Shown here: positions 40,725 to 49,950 of the stretch, piece by piece
Layout of the letters: each line of letters opens with the position of its first letter
Position numbering within the stretch: the stretch's first letter is position 1
NCBI GenBank assembly: GCA_003149935.1
Contig: QAMH01000010.1
Coordinates: 1-64,000, forward strand
Direction of reading: 5' to 3'
DNA: 64,000 bases
Origin: Coriobacteriia bacterium
GTDB taxonomy: Bacteria > Actinomycetota > Coriobacteriia > Coriobacteriales > QAMH01
Program-made: the position numbers and the translations under genes
The notes under the pieces: generated by a model
Told to the model about the DNA's origin: nothing
Databases searched by the model: none
Seen by the model: the letters and a program-made list of their open reading frames with translations, nothing else

Positions 40725-41879
40725 CTAGTCGACGAGCGTAAGCTCCTCGTTCTCCGAAAGCTCCGCGTACGCCGGGTCGGCGAAAAGTGCATCGACGCTC
40801 GCGTATACCTCGCCCCAATCGACGGGGCAATCGAAGATTTGCTCAAGGTAATGCTGCACGGGCGTGCTTCCCACACCGCGTTGCAACGAGTTGACACATG
40901 AGAAGCAGGTCGAAAGCACGCGGTCAGCATCCACTCCGTCAATCTCGGCCAAACGCAGGTTGCGGCGATACGCGCAGTAATCGGGAGCGCACACGCTCAC
41001 CATGCCACCCCCACCGCAGCACAGGCAATCGCGTTTCTCGTGCGGCATGCTCTTGAATGTCGCGTTCTCAAACAGGCTGCGTGCCGCACTGCCAAAGAAA
41101 CCGGCAGAACGGTCGTAACACGCGTCGTGAAAGGTGATGGTCTCGGTGCTCTGCGATATCATGCCGCGCTCGACGAGCAGATCGGGCAGCCGCACGATCT
41201 CGATTTCCATTCCCTCGATAAGCTGTGGCAGCAGATGAGCGCAGTGCGGACAGGTGACGACCAGGCGCTTGATTTCCTTCTCGCGCAGAAAAGCCTGCAC
41301 GCGCTCACGATAGGCATCGTACTCGTCATAGAAACCGACATCGTAGAAGGTCGCACCGCAGCAAATTGTCAGGGTATAGGCGGCGATGTCCTCGTCGCGC
41401 AGCCACTGCGAGACCTTGGCGGTAAGTTCCGGAGCATACGCATACAACGCACAGCCCGGGAAGAAGGCGGTGTGATTAGCGTCTTCACCCAGGTTAGCCT
41501 CGCCTTGGATATAGGTGACGTTGGTGATGTCGCCGGCATCACGTGCGCGCAGCGCCGAGAACACGTTGTACTTGAGATCTGTCCTGAATTTGCGATACAG
41601 GGGCCTCAGCTCGGGCTTCTGCTTAAGTAGTAGCGCCCTGAGCGGCTTGGTGGCGCGTGAGGCGACCAGGTCGACCGGACAATTAATCGTGCACCGATTG
41701 CATAGCGCGCACGTGAAGGGCGCGTAATCCCAGGTTTCCTCGCCGTTGAGGATGGACTCGCACAGCTCGCCGAGATTAGGCTCGCCATTCGAGAAGTTGC
41801 CGCAATCGGTCCGGGCACAGAGGCCGCAGCGAATGCAACTGTCAGAAAAATCCTGCACGTCTTCCAGCGGGTGATGCAT
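40725..41879 (-). CDS. Fe-S oxidoreductase with two CCG domains (HdrD/GlpC-like)
   Basis: 384-residue protein. Residues 10-65 hold two ferredoxin motifs (CIRCGLCARTDC and CALCNRCTINCP). Two CCG (cysteine-rich) domains follow: FFPGCALYAYAPELT ... ICCGATFYD, and FHDACYDRSAGFFG ... CCGGGGMVSVC with SCVNSLQRG. This is the layout of HdrD, GlpC and LldE-type electron carriers, which often serve as partner to flavoproteins or membrane quinone. The ATG at 41879 follows GGAAGGACTCGAG. It is the first gene of the redox cluster, 355 bp upstream of the molybdopterin enzyme, and probably is its electron partner. Confidence 0.88.
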   Translation of the reverse strand: MHHPLEDVQDFSDSCIRCGLCARTDCGNFSNGEPNLGELCESILNGEETWDYAPFTCALCNRCTINCPVDLVASRATKPLRALLLKQKPELRPLYRKFRTDLKYNVFSALRARDAGDITNVTYIQGEANLGEDANHTAFFPGCALYAYAPELTAKVSQWLRDEDIAAYTLTICCGATFYDVGFYDEYDAYRERVQAFLREKEIKRLVVTCPHCAHLLPQLIEGMEIEIVRLPDLLVERGMISQSTETITFHDACYDRSAGFFGSAARSLFENATFKSMPHEKRDCLCCGGGGMVSVCAPDYCAYRRNLRLAEIDGVDADRVLSTCFSCVNSLQRGVGSTPVQHYLEQIFDCPVDWGEVYASVDALFADPAYAELSENEELTLVD

Positions 41880-41922
41880 CTCGAGTCCTTCCTCGCAGCG
41901 TGTTTGTGCCCGATTATACGCC

Positions 41923-41955
41923 AATGTGCCAAGAGGCCTGACCCCCTGACACATT
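41923..41955. repeat. REP-like imperfect palindrome
   Basis: AATGTGCCA and TGACACATT flank a centre with CCTGACCCCCTGAC. Related in wording to the element at 60051-60077 (TGTCAC, GGGGTC, GACCCC). It lies upstream of the Fe-S oxidoreductase start and could overlap its promoter. Confidence 0.55.
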
Positions 41956-42008
41956 CACGCTTGCAAACGAGCAGGTAGCCGTCAACTTCCCCACCACGTC
42001 AAACAAAG

Positions 42009-42038
42009 ACCCCCGCCTCTTGGAGGAGACGGGGGTCG
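42009..42038 (-). terminator. Terminator of the DmsABC-like operon
   Basis: GACCCCCGCCTC and GAGACGGGGGTC pair along 12 bp with one mismatch around a 6-base loop; on the minus strand TTTGTTTG follows. It lies 40 bp past the stop of the NrfD-type gene. Confidence 0.85.
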
Positions 42039-42077
42039 TTCGCATTACTCGCTCGTAGCGAACTGCAAAAGCAGCTC

Positions 42078-43169
42078 CTACTGGGCGCCAGTCATGGCCG
42101 GGTTGGGGCCAGAGGTCTGGTAAACCTCATCGGGACCGTCGGCAGGTGCCTCATCGGCAACCTCACCAGCAGGCGTAACCCACGTCCAGTACTCCTTGCC
42201 AGCCTCCCAGTAATCCATGAAGTCCTGGTGGCTCTGCGGCAGACGCGTGTAGTACTTGAGCTCTGCGGGGGTGACGCGACGCTGATAGCTCCAGATAATC
42301 ATGAAGCGGAGCAGGCAGCCACCCATGAGGGCGATGATCTGCGAAGCGTAGCCGCCCACGCTCGTGATGTTGAGCACGAACGGAATGACCAGACCGCAGC
42401 AAACCATGAGGCCCCAGAAGTAACCGGCCCACTCGCCACGGACCCAGCGCTCCGCATGGGACTTGGCGGTCTCGTTGGAAGCGCAGAACTGCAGCATCAC
42501 GTACAGGAGCAGCACGACGAGCTCGAGTGCGATGAGAATCGCGTCGGCAACGTGCAGGATGTGACGCAGCTCCTCGGTGAGCAGCGCGGCAAGCGGCGTG
42601 GACAGGTTGACCTGCAGCCACTCGGCCGGGAAGGGCCACACGCCGATGCACATGGAGAGCAGGGCCGCACCCGTGGAGCAACCGGACACCATGAAGAGCA
42701 CGGGCAGAACCGGCGTGTTCCAGAACGGACGGGACTTCATGCTGGAGAGCAGAACGCCCGTGTAGATCGTGACGCAGAGGCCGAAGATGCCGGCGATGCC
42801 GAGCAGAACCTGAGCGCAGCCTTCATACGGAATGAAGGGCAGGAACGTGAACCAGGAGAGCTCCCAGAAGATGAAGAGCACGCCTGCGATCATCGAAATG
42901 GAGAGGAACACGGCACCCCACTTGATGACCGAGGTCCTCGTCACGAAGGCACGGTAGAAAATCCACGGCTGACCGAGCTCGAACACGAGCAGGCCAGTGC
43001 CGATGCCCAGGATGAGGAACGCGATGAAGACGCCCCAGACCAGAGCACCACTGGTAAGAGCAGACGGCGCGATGAGCAATCCGACAACGGCGGCGGTCGC
43101 CATCATGCCGCCACCAAGGCCGCCCAAGAAGAGGTAGAGGGCGATAGGCCAAATCCAGAACTGTTTCAC
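42078..43169 (-). CDS. NrfD/DmsC-type membrane anchor subunit
   Basis: 363-residue membrane subunit with about 9 transmembrane helices. The N-terminus FWIWPIALYLFLGGLGGGMM and FELGQPWIFYRAF are typical of NrfD/PsrC proteins that exchange electrons with menaquinone. The C-terminal ~60 residues are soluble and acidic. The ATG at 43169 overlaps the Fe-S subunit stop by 4 bp. Together with the next two genes it forms a three-subunit oxidoreductase linking the quinone pool to a molybdenum site. Confidence 0.9.
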   Translation of the reverse strand: MKQFWIWPIALYLFLGGLGGGMMATAAVVGLLIAPSALTSGALVWGVFIAFLILGIGTGLLVFELGQPWIFYRAFVTRTSVIKWGAVFLSISMIAGVLFIFWELSWFTFLPFIPYEGCAQVLLGIAGIFGLCVTIYTGVLLSSMKSRPFWNTPVLPVLFMVSGCSTGAALLSMCIGVWPFPAEWLQVNLSTPLAALLTEELRHILHVADAILIALELVVLLLYVMLQFCASNETAKSHAERWVRGEWAGYFWGLMVCCGLVIPFVLNITSVGGYASQIIALMGGCLLRFMIIWSYQRRVTPAELKYYTRLPQSHQDFMDYWEAGKEYWTWVTPAGEVADEAPADGPDEVYQTSGPNPAMTGAQ

Positions 43170-43729
43170 TGTACCGTACCTCCTAAATCGGGGATGTAGT
43201 AGATCATGGGCTCGGTACCAACCTCGGGATAGACCTGCTCGGTGTAATACGAGTTCACGAGCTTCGAGACCTCGCTGTTGGGGTCATCGAGATCGCCGAA
43301 CGTGCGGGCCTTCTGATGACAGGTCATGACGCAGAAGGGCTGCTCGCCCTCGCGGACACGATCCTTGCAGAAGGTGCACTTGCGGATGTAGCCCTCGTGC
43401 TCGTTCATATCGCGAGCGCCGTAGGGGCACGCATTCGCGCAGACCTTGCATCCCATGCACTGGGAAGGCTCAACCCACACGATACCGTCATCGTCCTGGC
43501 GGGACGCGCCGGTCGGGCAGGCGGGCACGCAAGCGGGCTTGTCGCAGTGCATGCAGATGAGCGGCGTGAAGGTCATGTGGACATGAGGCCACACGCCCTC
43601 TGCTCCGTTGGAAACAACGGGGTTGTAGATGATGTCAATGGGCAGCTCGTTCCAGGTGCGGCATGCGATGGTGCATGACGAGCAACCAATGCAACGACGC
43701 TGGTCCATAACCATTGCGTAACGGGTCAT
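43166..43729 (-). CDS. DmsB/NrfC-type 4Fe-4S electron-transfer subunit
   Basis: 187-residue ferredoxin-like subunit with four cysteine groups: CIGCSSCTIACRTWN, CMHCDKPACVPACP, CMGCKVCANACPYGARD and CTFCKDR...CVMTC. That pattern gives four 4Fe-4S clusters as in DmsB. The ATG at 43729 follows GAGAGGAGGACTGG. It passes electrons between the NrfD subunit and the molybdopterin subunit. No signal sequence. Confidence 0.93.
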   Translation of the reverse strand: MTRYAMVMDQRRCIGCSSCTIACRTWNELPIDIIYNPVVSNGAEGVWPHVHMTFTPLICMHCDKPACVPACPTGASRQDDDGIVWVEPSQCMGCKVCANACPYGARDMNEHEGYIRKCTFCKDRVREGEQPFCVMTCHQKARTFGDLDDPNSEVSKLVNSYYTEQVYPEVGTEPMIYYIPDLGGTVQ

Positions 43730-43745
43730 TCCAGTCCTCCTCTCT

Positions 43746-46631
43746 TTACTGGTTCGCTTGGACGCTGGCGTCCTTGATGTTATAGGGCGCTTCGACAGGC
43801 TGCATCGAGAAGTCGTACCAGTCGTTCTTCTCCTCGTCGACCAGGTAGTTACCGCCCTCATGCTGCACGAAGCGATAACCGGTACCCGGCTGATAGTGGA
43901 AGGAGCTCGTCGGGTCGATCAGCCAGCCACTGCCCGTGTCATAGTAACGGCCCTTGTCGTCCTCGGCCTTGAGCGTGACGGGGTTCCACGTCGTGCCGGC
44001 GGGCAGCTCGAAATCGGCCTGCGGGCCCTCGCAGGGCTGCATGGAGAAGTCGTAGAACTGGCCCGTGCTCTCGTCGAGCAGGAAGTCGCCATTGTAGGAG
44101 ATGTACTTGTAACCCGTGCCCATCTGGTAGAAGGTGCCCGTCGCATCGTCGACCATCCAGCCAGAGGCCTGATCGTAGCGGCGGCCATTCTCGTCATAGC
44201 AGGCACGCTTGCGGTAATCCCAGGTGAGACCCTCGGGAACCTCGAAGTCGGGCTGCGCGAAGACGGGCTCGGCAAACTCGAGTGCCATCTTCTGGGTGCT
44301 CGGCATGGCGTGCACGCCCGGGCCCTCGGAAGCGAAAGCGGAACCGGGGATGGAGAACTGGCAGTCGCGCTCCGTGTACTCGTAGTCGATGTCGGTGCAC
44401 TTGTAGACCTTGCACATGAGGCCACGGTTGGCCCAGCAGCCGGTCAGCGGATCGCAGTGCTCGTCATCGACGGACGTGAGCACGTTGGTGTTGGACTCGA
44501 GGCAACCAAAGGGCTCGGGGCCTTCGGGGCTACGCTCGGGGAACCACCAGCCGCGCTGCGTGTAGATCGCACGCGGATCGATGCCCGGCTCGACGTTGGC
44601 GCGCATCTTGATGCGGCCACGACGGGTCTCGATCCAGCACCAGTCGCCCATCTCGATGCCCAGCGTGAGGGCGAGGTCGGGATGGATGGTGAAGTACGGA
44701 TCGGGCTTGATGTAACGGATGATCGGGTTGTTGAAGTGCTCCGAGTGGTGGAACGGCATGAAGCCGCCGCCCGTCGTAAGAACGATGGGATACTCGGCTG
44801 CAACCTCGGGATCGTCGATCTCGTTCTCGGCCGGACCGATGTACTTCGGGAACGCCGGCAGACCGAACTCCTCGAAGACCGAGCACTTGAGCTCGACCTT
44901 GCCCGAAGCGGTGCAGAACTGGCCCTTCTGCAGGTACTTCTGGTACTGCAGCGGCGGATAGTACATGCGGAAGCGGGCGACGAAGTCGTTGTAGTCCGTG
45001 ATGGGGAGACCAAGCGGCGAGAGAACGTGGAAGTATGCGTCCTCAAGCTCCGGCCAGGGCCAGTCCTCTTCGGTCTGACCGCAGGCAAGGCCCAGGTCCC
45101 TCCAGATGTTGTAGTCGGTCTTGCGCTCGTACATCGGCCAGATGGCACGCTCGGAGCAGACGATGGAGTCGGTGACGCCGTAGTTGGTGTGAACCATCGG
45201 GCGCTCCATGGCACCTGCGACCGGCAGTACGAAGTCGGCCATGAGGGCCGTCGGGGTCATGAAGTACTCGAGGACGACCAGGAACTCGACCTGCTTGCAA
45301 GCCTCGAAGGTCATCTTGGCGTCGCCATAGGACGACAGCGGATTGGAGCCACTGACGAACAGCGCGCGGACCTGATAGGGATCGCCCGTGAGGATGGCCT
45401 TGAAAACGGACGGGCCATGAGCCTCGCACATCCACTCGGCGGTAAAGGCCTTGCCCCACTTGTCCTTGGAGATCTGGGAAAGACGCTCGTAGCCGGGCCA
45501 GGAGGTCATCTTGTACTTGTCGGCACCGATCTGCTTGGCGCGCATCTCGACGGGCAGGCGGTCATTGGCCTCGAGCTCCTCGTCGGTGACATATGCCGCA
45601 GGACCGGGCATGCCGTCGCCACCGGGGCAATCGAGGTTGCCGCAGATGGCGCGCAGGATCGAGCGGGCGTGCATGCCAGCACCGGCCGTGCGGCCGAGCT
45701 GATCCCAGGTGCAGCCCCACTGGATGTTGCCGGGACGGTTGGTCGCGTACATGCGAGCAGCCTGGCGGATGAGCTCAGGATCGAGCCAGGTGAGGGGCGC
45801 GGCCCACTCGGGGGTGTACGGCTCGATGTAGTCGCGAAGCTCGTCGAAGCCCTCGCACCACTGATCGACGAAGTCCATGTCATAGATGAACTCGTTCATG
45901 ATGACGTTGATCATCGCCATGGACAGGGCCGTGTCAGAACCCGGGCGCAGCGGCAGCCAGAGGTCTGCGTGGGCCGCGGTCTCGGAGTAACGCGGATCGA
46001 CGACGATGAGCTTCATGCCGGTGGCCTTCTGCAGGTCGGTGTAACCATGCATGCCGGGCATGGAAGATGCGCCGGGGTTGAAGCCCCACAGGATGACGCA
46101 CTTGGACGCGCCCAGGTCGGTCTCAAACGGAGACCAGCCGTTGATGGCGGTCTCGACCATGAAGGTCGGGATCCAGCACAGCAGGGCGTTGTGGAAGCCG
46201 TTGGGCGTTCCGAACATGTTGAGGAAGCGACGCCTTGCCCAGTCGTCGGTACGCAGGGTACCGGCCGCAGCGGCGACTGCCTCTGCGCCAGACTCCTCCT
46301 TGATCTGGTTGAGCTTTGCGGCGATCTCGGTCAGGGCCTGATCCCAGGAGACGCGCTCCCACTTGTTCTCGCCCTTCTCGCCTGCGCGCTTCATCGGGTA
46401 GTTGATGCGCGACGGATTATCCACGAACGTATAGGCCTGGTTGCCACGCGTGCACAGGCCACCAGCGTTGGTGGGATGATCCGGATCGCCTTCGGCGTAG
46501 ATGAGCTTACCGTCCTTGACGTAAGCCAGAACACCGCAGTTCTGATGGCAGAAATAGCAGCATGACTTCTTGACCTCCACGCCTTCTGCGTGGATTTCAT
46601 CCAACCATTTCGTCGATGAATAGTCTCTCAC
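43746..46631 (-). CDS. DmsA-like molybdopterin oxidoreductase with aromatic C-terminal repeat tail
   Basis: 961-residue catalytic subunit. Residues ~20-60 hold the 4Fe-4S motif CCYFCHQNCG...C; the cysteine in NALLCWIPTF aligns with the Cys/SeCys Mo-ligand position of related enzymes. LWGFNPGASSMPG, VVDPRYSETAA and CGNLDCPGGDG bind the cofactor. From residue ~794 a 168-residue tail carries two ~78-residue repeats rich in Tyr, Gly and Asp. A GTG start at 46631 is preferred because GGAGGAGG lies five bases upstream; the longer frame starts at GTG 46661 without a site. There is no Tat signal. Substrate not deducible. Confidence 0.88.
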   Translation of the reverse strand: MRDYSSTKWLDEIHAEGVEVKKSCCYFCHQNCGVLAYVKDGKLIYAEGDPDHPTNAGGLCTRGNQAYTFVDNPSRINYPMKRAGEKGENKWERVSWDQALTEIAAKLNQIKEESGAEAVAAAAGTLRTDDWARRRFLNMFGTPNGFHNALLCWIPTFMVETAINGWSPFETDLGASKCVILWGFNPGASSMPGMHGYTDLQKATGMKLIVVDPRYSETAAHADLWLPLRPGSDTALSMAMINVIMNEFIYDMDFVDQWCEGFDELRDYIEPYTPEWAAPLTWLDPELIRQAARMYATNRPGNIQWGCTWDQLGRTAGAGMHARSILRAICGNLDCPGGDGMPGPAAYVTDEELEANDRLPVEMRAKQIGADKYKMTSWPGYERLSQISKDKWGKAFTAEWMCEAHGPSVFKAILTGDPYQVRALFVSGSNPLSSYGDAKMTFEACKQVEFLVVLEYFMTPTALMADFVLPVAGAMERPMVHTNYGVTDSIVCSERAIWPMYERKTDYNIWRDLGLACGQTEEDWPWPELEDAYFHVLSPLGLPITDYNDFVARFRMYYPPLQYQKYLQKGQFCTASGKVELKCSVFEEFGLPAFPKYIGPAENEIDDPEVAAEYPIVLTTGGGFMPFHHSEHFNNPIIRYIKPDPYFTIHPDLALTLGIEMGDWCWIETRRGRIKMRANVEPGIDPRAIYTQRGWWFPERSPEGPEPFGCLESNTNVLTSVDDEHCDPLTGCWANRGLMCKVYKCTDIDYEYTERDCQFSIPGSAFASEGPGVHAMPSTQKMALEFAEPVFAQPDFEVPEGLTWDYRKRACYDENGRRYDQASGWMVDDATGTFYQMGTGYKYISYNGDFLLDESTGQFYDFSMQPCEGPQADFELPAGTTWNPVTLKAEDDKGRYYDTGSGWLIDPTSSFHYQPGTGYRFVQHEGGNYLVDEEKNDWYDFSMQPVEAPYNIKDASVQANQ

Positions 46632-46860
46632 TCTGCCTCCTCCTTCATTCTCTCTTGCCACATGTTTGCATTACCTGCTTTCCGCAGACCATGCAGTCAT
46701 GCGGAACACCTCCTACGAAGACGTCGCCATCTTCGCGTGTTGACGTTATCTACCTGCACCGCCTGTGACCGCAATGACAAGCGGACATGGCGATGCCGAC
46801 GTCTAACGTCTAACTTCCGTATTAAATCACGGGATGGAGGTTATGTGAAGCTATGAAAAG

Positions 46861-46909
46861 GGGGATTTCGCCTGCGAGCGCAATCTGCACCGCTTTCGGC
46901 GAAATCCCC
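46861..46909 (-). terminator. Terminator after the Mrp gene
   Basis: GGGGATTTCGCC (46861-46872) and GGCGAAATCCCC (46898-46909) form a perfect 12-bp stem; on the minus strand CTTTTC follows. The gap 46632-46956 contains this, the upstream region of the DmsABC-like operon, and no gene I can support. Confidence 0.7.
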
Positions 46910-46956
46910 ATCATGTTCGTGCGCTAGCAAGCGCTTTTCACACAAGGAGTCAAGTA

Positions 46957-47781
46957 CTAGATTGACTCAATCTTGTTGACGATCGGGTCAAGCCAGTCGC
47001 CCTTGATGTCCTCGACATTGCCCGAGTCGACCTCAGCCGAAATCTTCGGATCCATTGGCACGCAGGCCCAGGCATCGATGCCCTTGCTCTTGGCGATGGC
47101 CTCGACCTCGGACTTGCCAAAGATCTCGTGACGCGAGCCACAGTCAGGGCACTCGTAATACGACATGTTCTCGACCAGGCCCAGCACCGGCACGTTCATG
47201 TGCTCGGTCATGCGGATGGCCTTCTCGACGATCATGTTAACGAGCACCTGCGGCGCGGTGGCAATGACAACGCCCTTGAGCGGGAACTGCTGGAAGACCG
47301 TCATGGGGATGTCACCCGTTCCCGGAGGCATGTCGACGATGAGGTAGTCGAGCTCGCCCCAGTTGATGTCGCTGTAGAACTGCGTGAGGATGCCGTTGAG
47401 GACAGGACCGCGCCAGAGGAACGGCGTCGCCTCGTCGGCGGTAAGCATGTTAGTTGACACGACCTTGATACCCGTCTTGGTCTCGGCCGGCCTCAGCATG
47501 CCATCCTCGTCGACGGCGGGAGGCTCATGAATACCAAAGGAACGCGGGATGGACGGGCCCGTGATATCTCCATCGAGAATGCCGACCTCGTGGCCACGAC
47601 GACGTAGCTCGCAGGCGAGCATCGCAGCCGTAAGCGATTTGCCGACACCGCCTTTGCCGCTTGCGACGGCGATGACGTTTTTGATCTTCGTACCCTCATG
47701 AAGTTGCAGCGTCTGCGGAGCGGTGCGATCGGCACACCCGCTATCGCCACATGCGGAGCAATTGGAATTGCATTCAGCCAT
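46957..47781 (-). CDS. Mrp/NBP35-type P-loop ATPase, Fe-S cluster carrier
   Basis: 274-residue scaffold ATPase for iron-sulfur cluster assembly. An N-terminal cysteine group (CNSNCSACGDSGC) precedes the deviant Walker A SGKGGVGKSLTA. DGDITGPSIPR, DYLIVDMPPGTGD and the C-terminal CPDCG bridging motif are all present. Cytoplasmic dimer expected. The start ATG at 47781 has AGGGAGATTCAAC upstream. The abundance of Fe-S enzymes in this window makes it a natural neighbour, but it is a housekeeping gene. Followed by a strong hairpin. Confidence 0.93.
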   Translation of the reverse strand: MAECNSNCSACGDSGCADRTAPQTLQLHEGTKIKNVIAVASGKGGVGKSLTAAMLACELRRRGHEVGILDGDITGPSIPRSFGIHEPPAVDEDGMLRPAETKTGIKVVSTNMLTADEATPFLWRGPVLNGILTQFYSDINWGELDYLIVDMPPGTGDIPMTVFQQFPLKGVVIATAPQVLVNMIVEKAIRMTEHMNVPVLGLVENMSYYECPDCGSRHEIFGKSEVEAIAKSKGIDAWACVPMDPKISAEVDSGNVEDIKGDWLDPIVNKIESI

Positions 47782-47951
47782 GTTGAATCTCCCTAAGCCG
47801 TCCTGACATCCCAGGACCTCTCTCTTAAAAGCCGTGCTTCATGGTAATGCATGCCCCAAGCGCACACCAGTTACGAAACGGCAACCAAGCACTTTGCCAG
47901 CACACGAAAAAAGGAGGCCAAGACATATGTCCCGGCCCCCTTGCATGTACC

Positions 47952-48026
47952 TGGTGGGCGTTACTGGGATCGAACCAGTGGCCTTTTCCGTGTCAGGGAA
48001 ACGCGCTCCCGCTGCGCCAAACGCCC
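47952..48026 (-). tRNA. tRNA-Val (GAC anticodon)
   Basis: Minus-strand cloverleaf: acceptor GGGCGTT/AACGCCC, anticodon stem TTTCC/GGAAA around CTGACAC, T-loop GGTTCGATCCC, encoded CCA at 47952-47954. Confidence 0.93.
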
Positions 48027-48087
48027 GTGGCAAAGTAGTCTAACAGAATGACGCTTCATCGCAAGCACGTATTTTTACAAGTTTCTC

Positions 48088-48116
48088 TTGCGCTTTGCCA
48101 AAAACTTCCCTAGAAT
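48088..48116 (+). promoter_or_regulatory. Promoter of the tRNA-Gly/tRNA-Cys unit
   Basis: TTGCGC (48088-48093) and TAGAAT (48111-48116) are separated by 17 bases, 12 bp upstream of tRNA-Gly. Confidence 0.6.
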
Positions 48117-48128
48117 ACCGCTCTGCGC

Positions 48129-48204
48129 GCGGAAGTGGCTCAGTTGGTAGAGCACAACCTTGCCAAGGTTGGGGTCGCGGGTTCGAGCCCCGTCTTCCGC
48201 TCCA
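48129..48204 (+). tRNA. tRNA-Gly (GCC anticodon)
   Basis: Acceptor GCGGAAG/CTTCCGC, anticodon loop TTGCCAA in an ACC/GGT stem, T-loop GGTTCGAGCCC, encoded CCA. First of two tRNAs read from the promoter at 48088. Confidence 0.95.
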
Positions 48205-48259
48205 TGCTAAGTCAAGAGCCGGCTTCCCAGTCGGCTCTTTTACTCAAAGCACGTGGCAT

Positions 48260-48333
48260 GGCGACGTGGCCAAGCGGTAAGGCAGAGGCCTGCAAAGCCT
48301 TTATCACCGGTTCGATTCCGGTCGTCGCCTCCA
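48260..48333 (+). tRNA. tRNA-Cys (GCA anticodon)
   Basis: Acceptor GGCGACG/CGTCGCC, anticodon loop CTGCAAA, T-loop GGTTCGATTCC, encoded CCA. Short D-loop typical of tRNA-Cys. Confidence 0.95.
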
Positions 48334-48342
48334 GCAAACGAA

Positions 48343-48375
48343 AAGGGCCGGGTAACCCCGGCCCTTGTTTTTTTT
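48343..48375 (+). terminator. Terminator after tRNA-Cys
   Basis: AAGGGCCGGG and CCCGGCCCTT pair around TAAC and are followed by TGTTTTTTTT. The T run abuts the CCA end of the opposing tRNA at 48375. Confidence 0.9.
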
Positions 48376-48450
48376 GGTGGCCCCACCAGGATTCGAACCT
48401 GGAACCTGTCGATTATGAGTCGATCGCGCTAACCATTGCGCCATGGGGCC
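48375..48450 (-). tRNA. tRNA with CAT anticodon, probably tRNA-Ile2
   Basis: Acceptor GGCCCCA/TGGGGCC, anticodon loop CTCATAA with TCGA stems, T-loop GGTTCGAATCC, encoded CCA. The GGCCCC acceptor and GACTCATAATCG arm resemble bacterial Ile2 tRNAs whose C34 becomes lysidine; elongator Met is the alternative. Confidence 0.75.
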
Positions 48451-48462
48451 AAACGACGGCCA

Positions 48463-48468
48463 TTATAC
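48463..48468 (-). promoter_or_regulatory. -10 element for the CAT-anticodon tRNA
   Basis: A perfect TATAAT on the minus strand, 12 bp upstream of the tRNA 5' end. A -35 element is not clear. Confidence 0.5.
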
Positions 48469-48478
48469 ACGAGGGCCG

Positions 48479-49936
<1,458 letters not shown>

Positions 49937-49950
49937 GTCAATCCCCTTTT

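Noticed and set aside
43758..46565. Open frame of more than 900 codons on the plus strand, antisense to the DmsA-like gene
   Set aside because: It mirrors the codon structure of the minus-strand gene in GC-rich DNA, has no domain resemblance and no ribosome site. Similar frames opposite infB, leuS and the transhydroxylase genes were rejected for the same reason.
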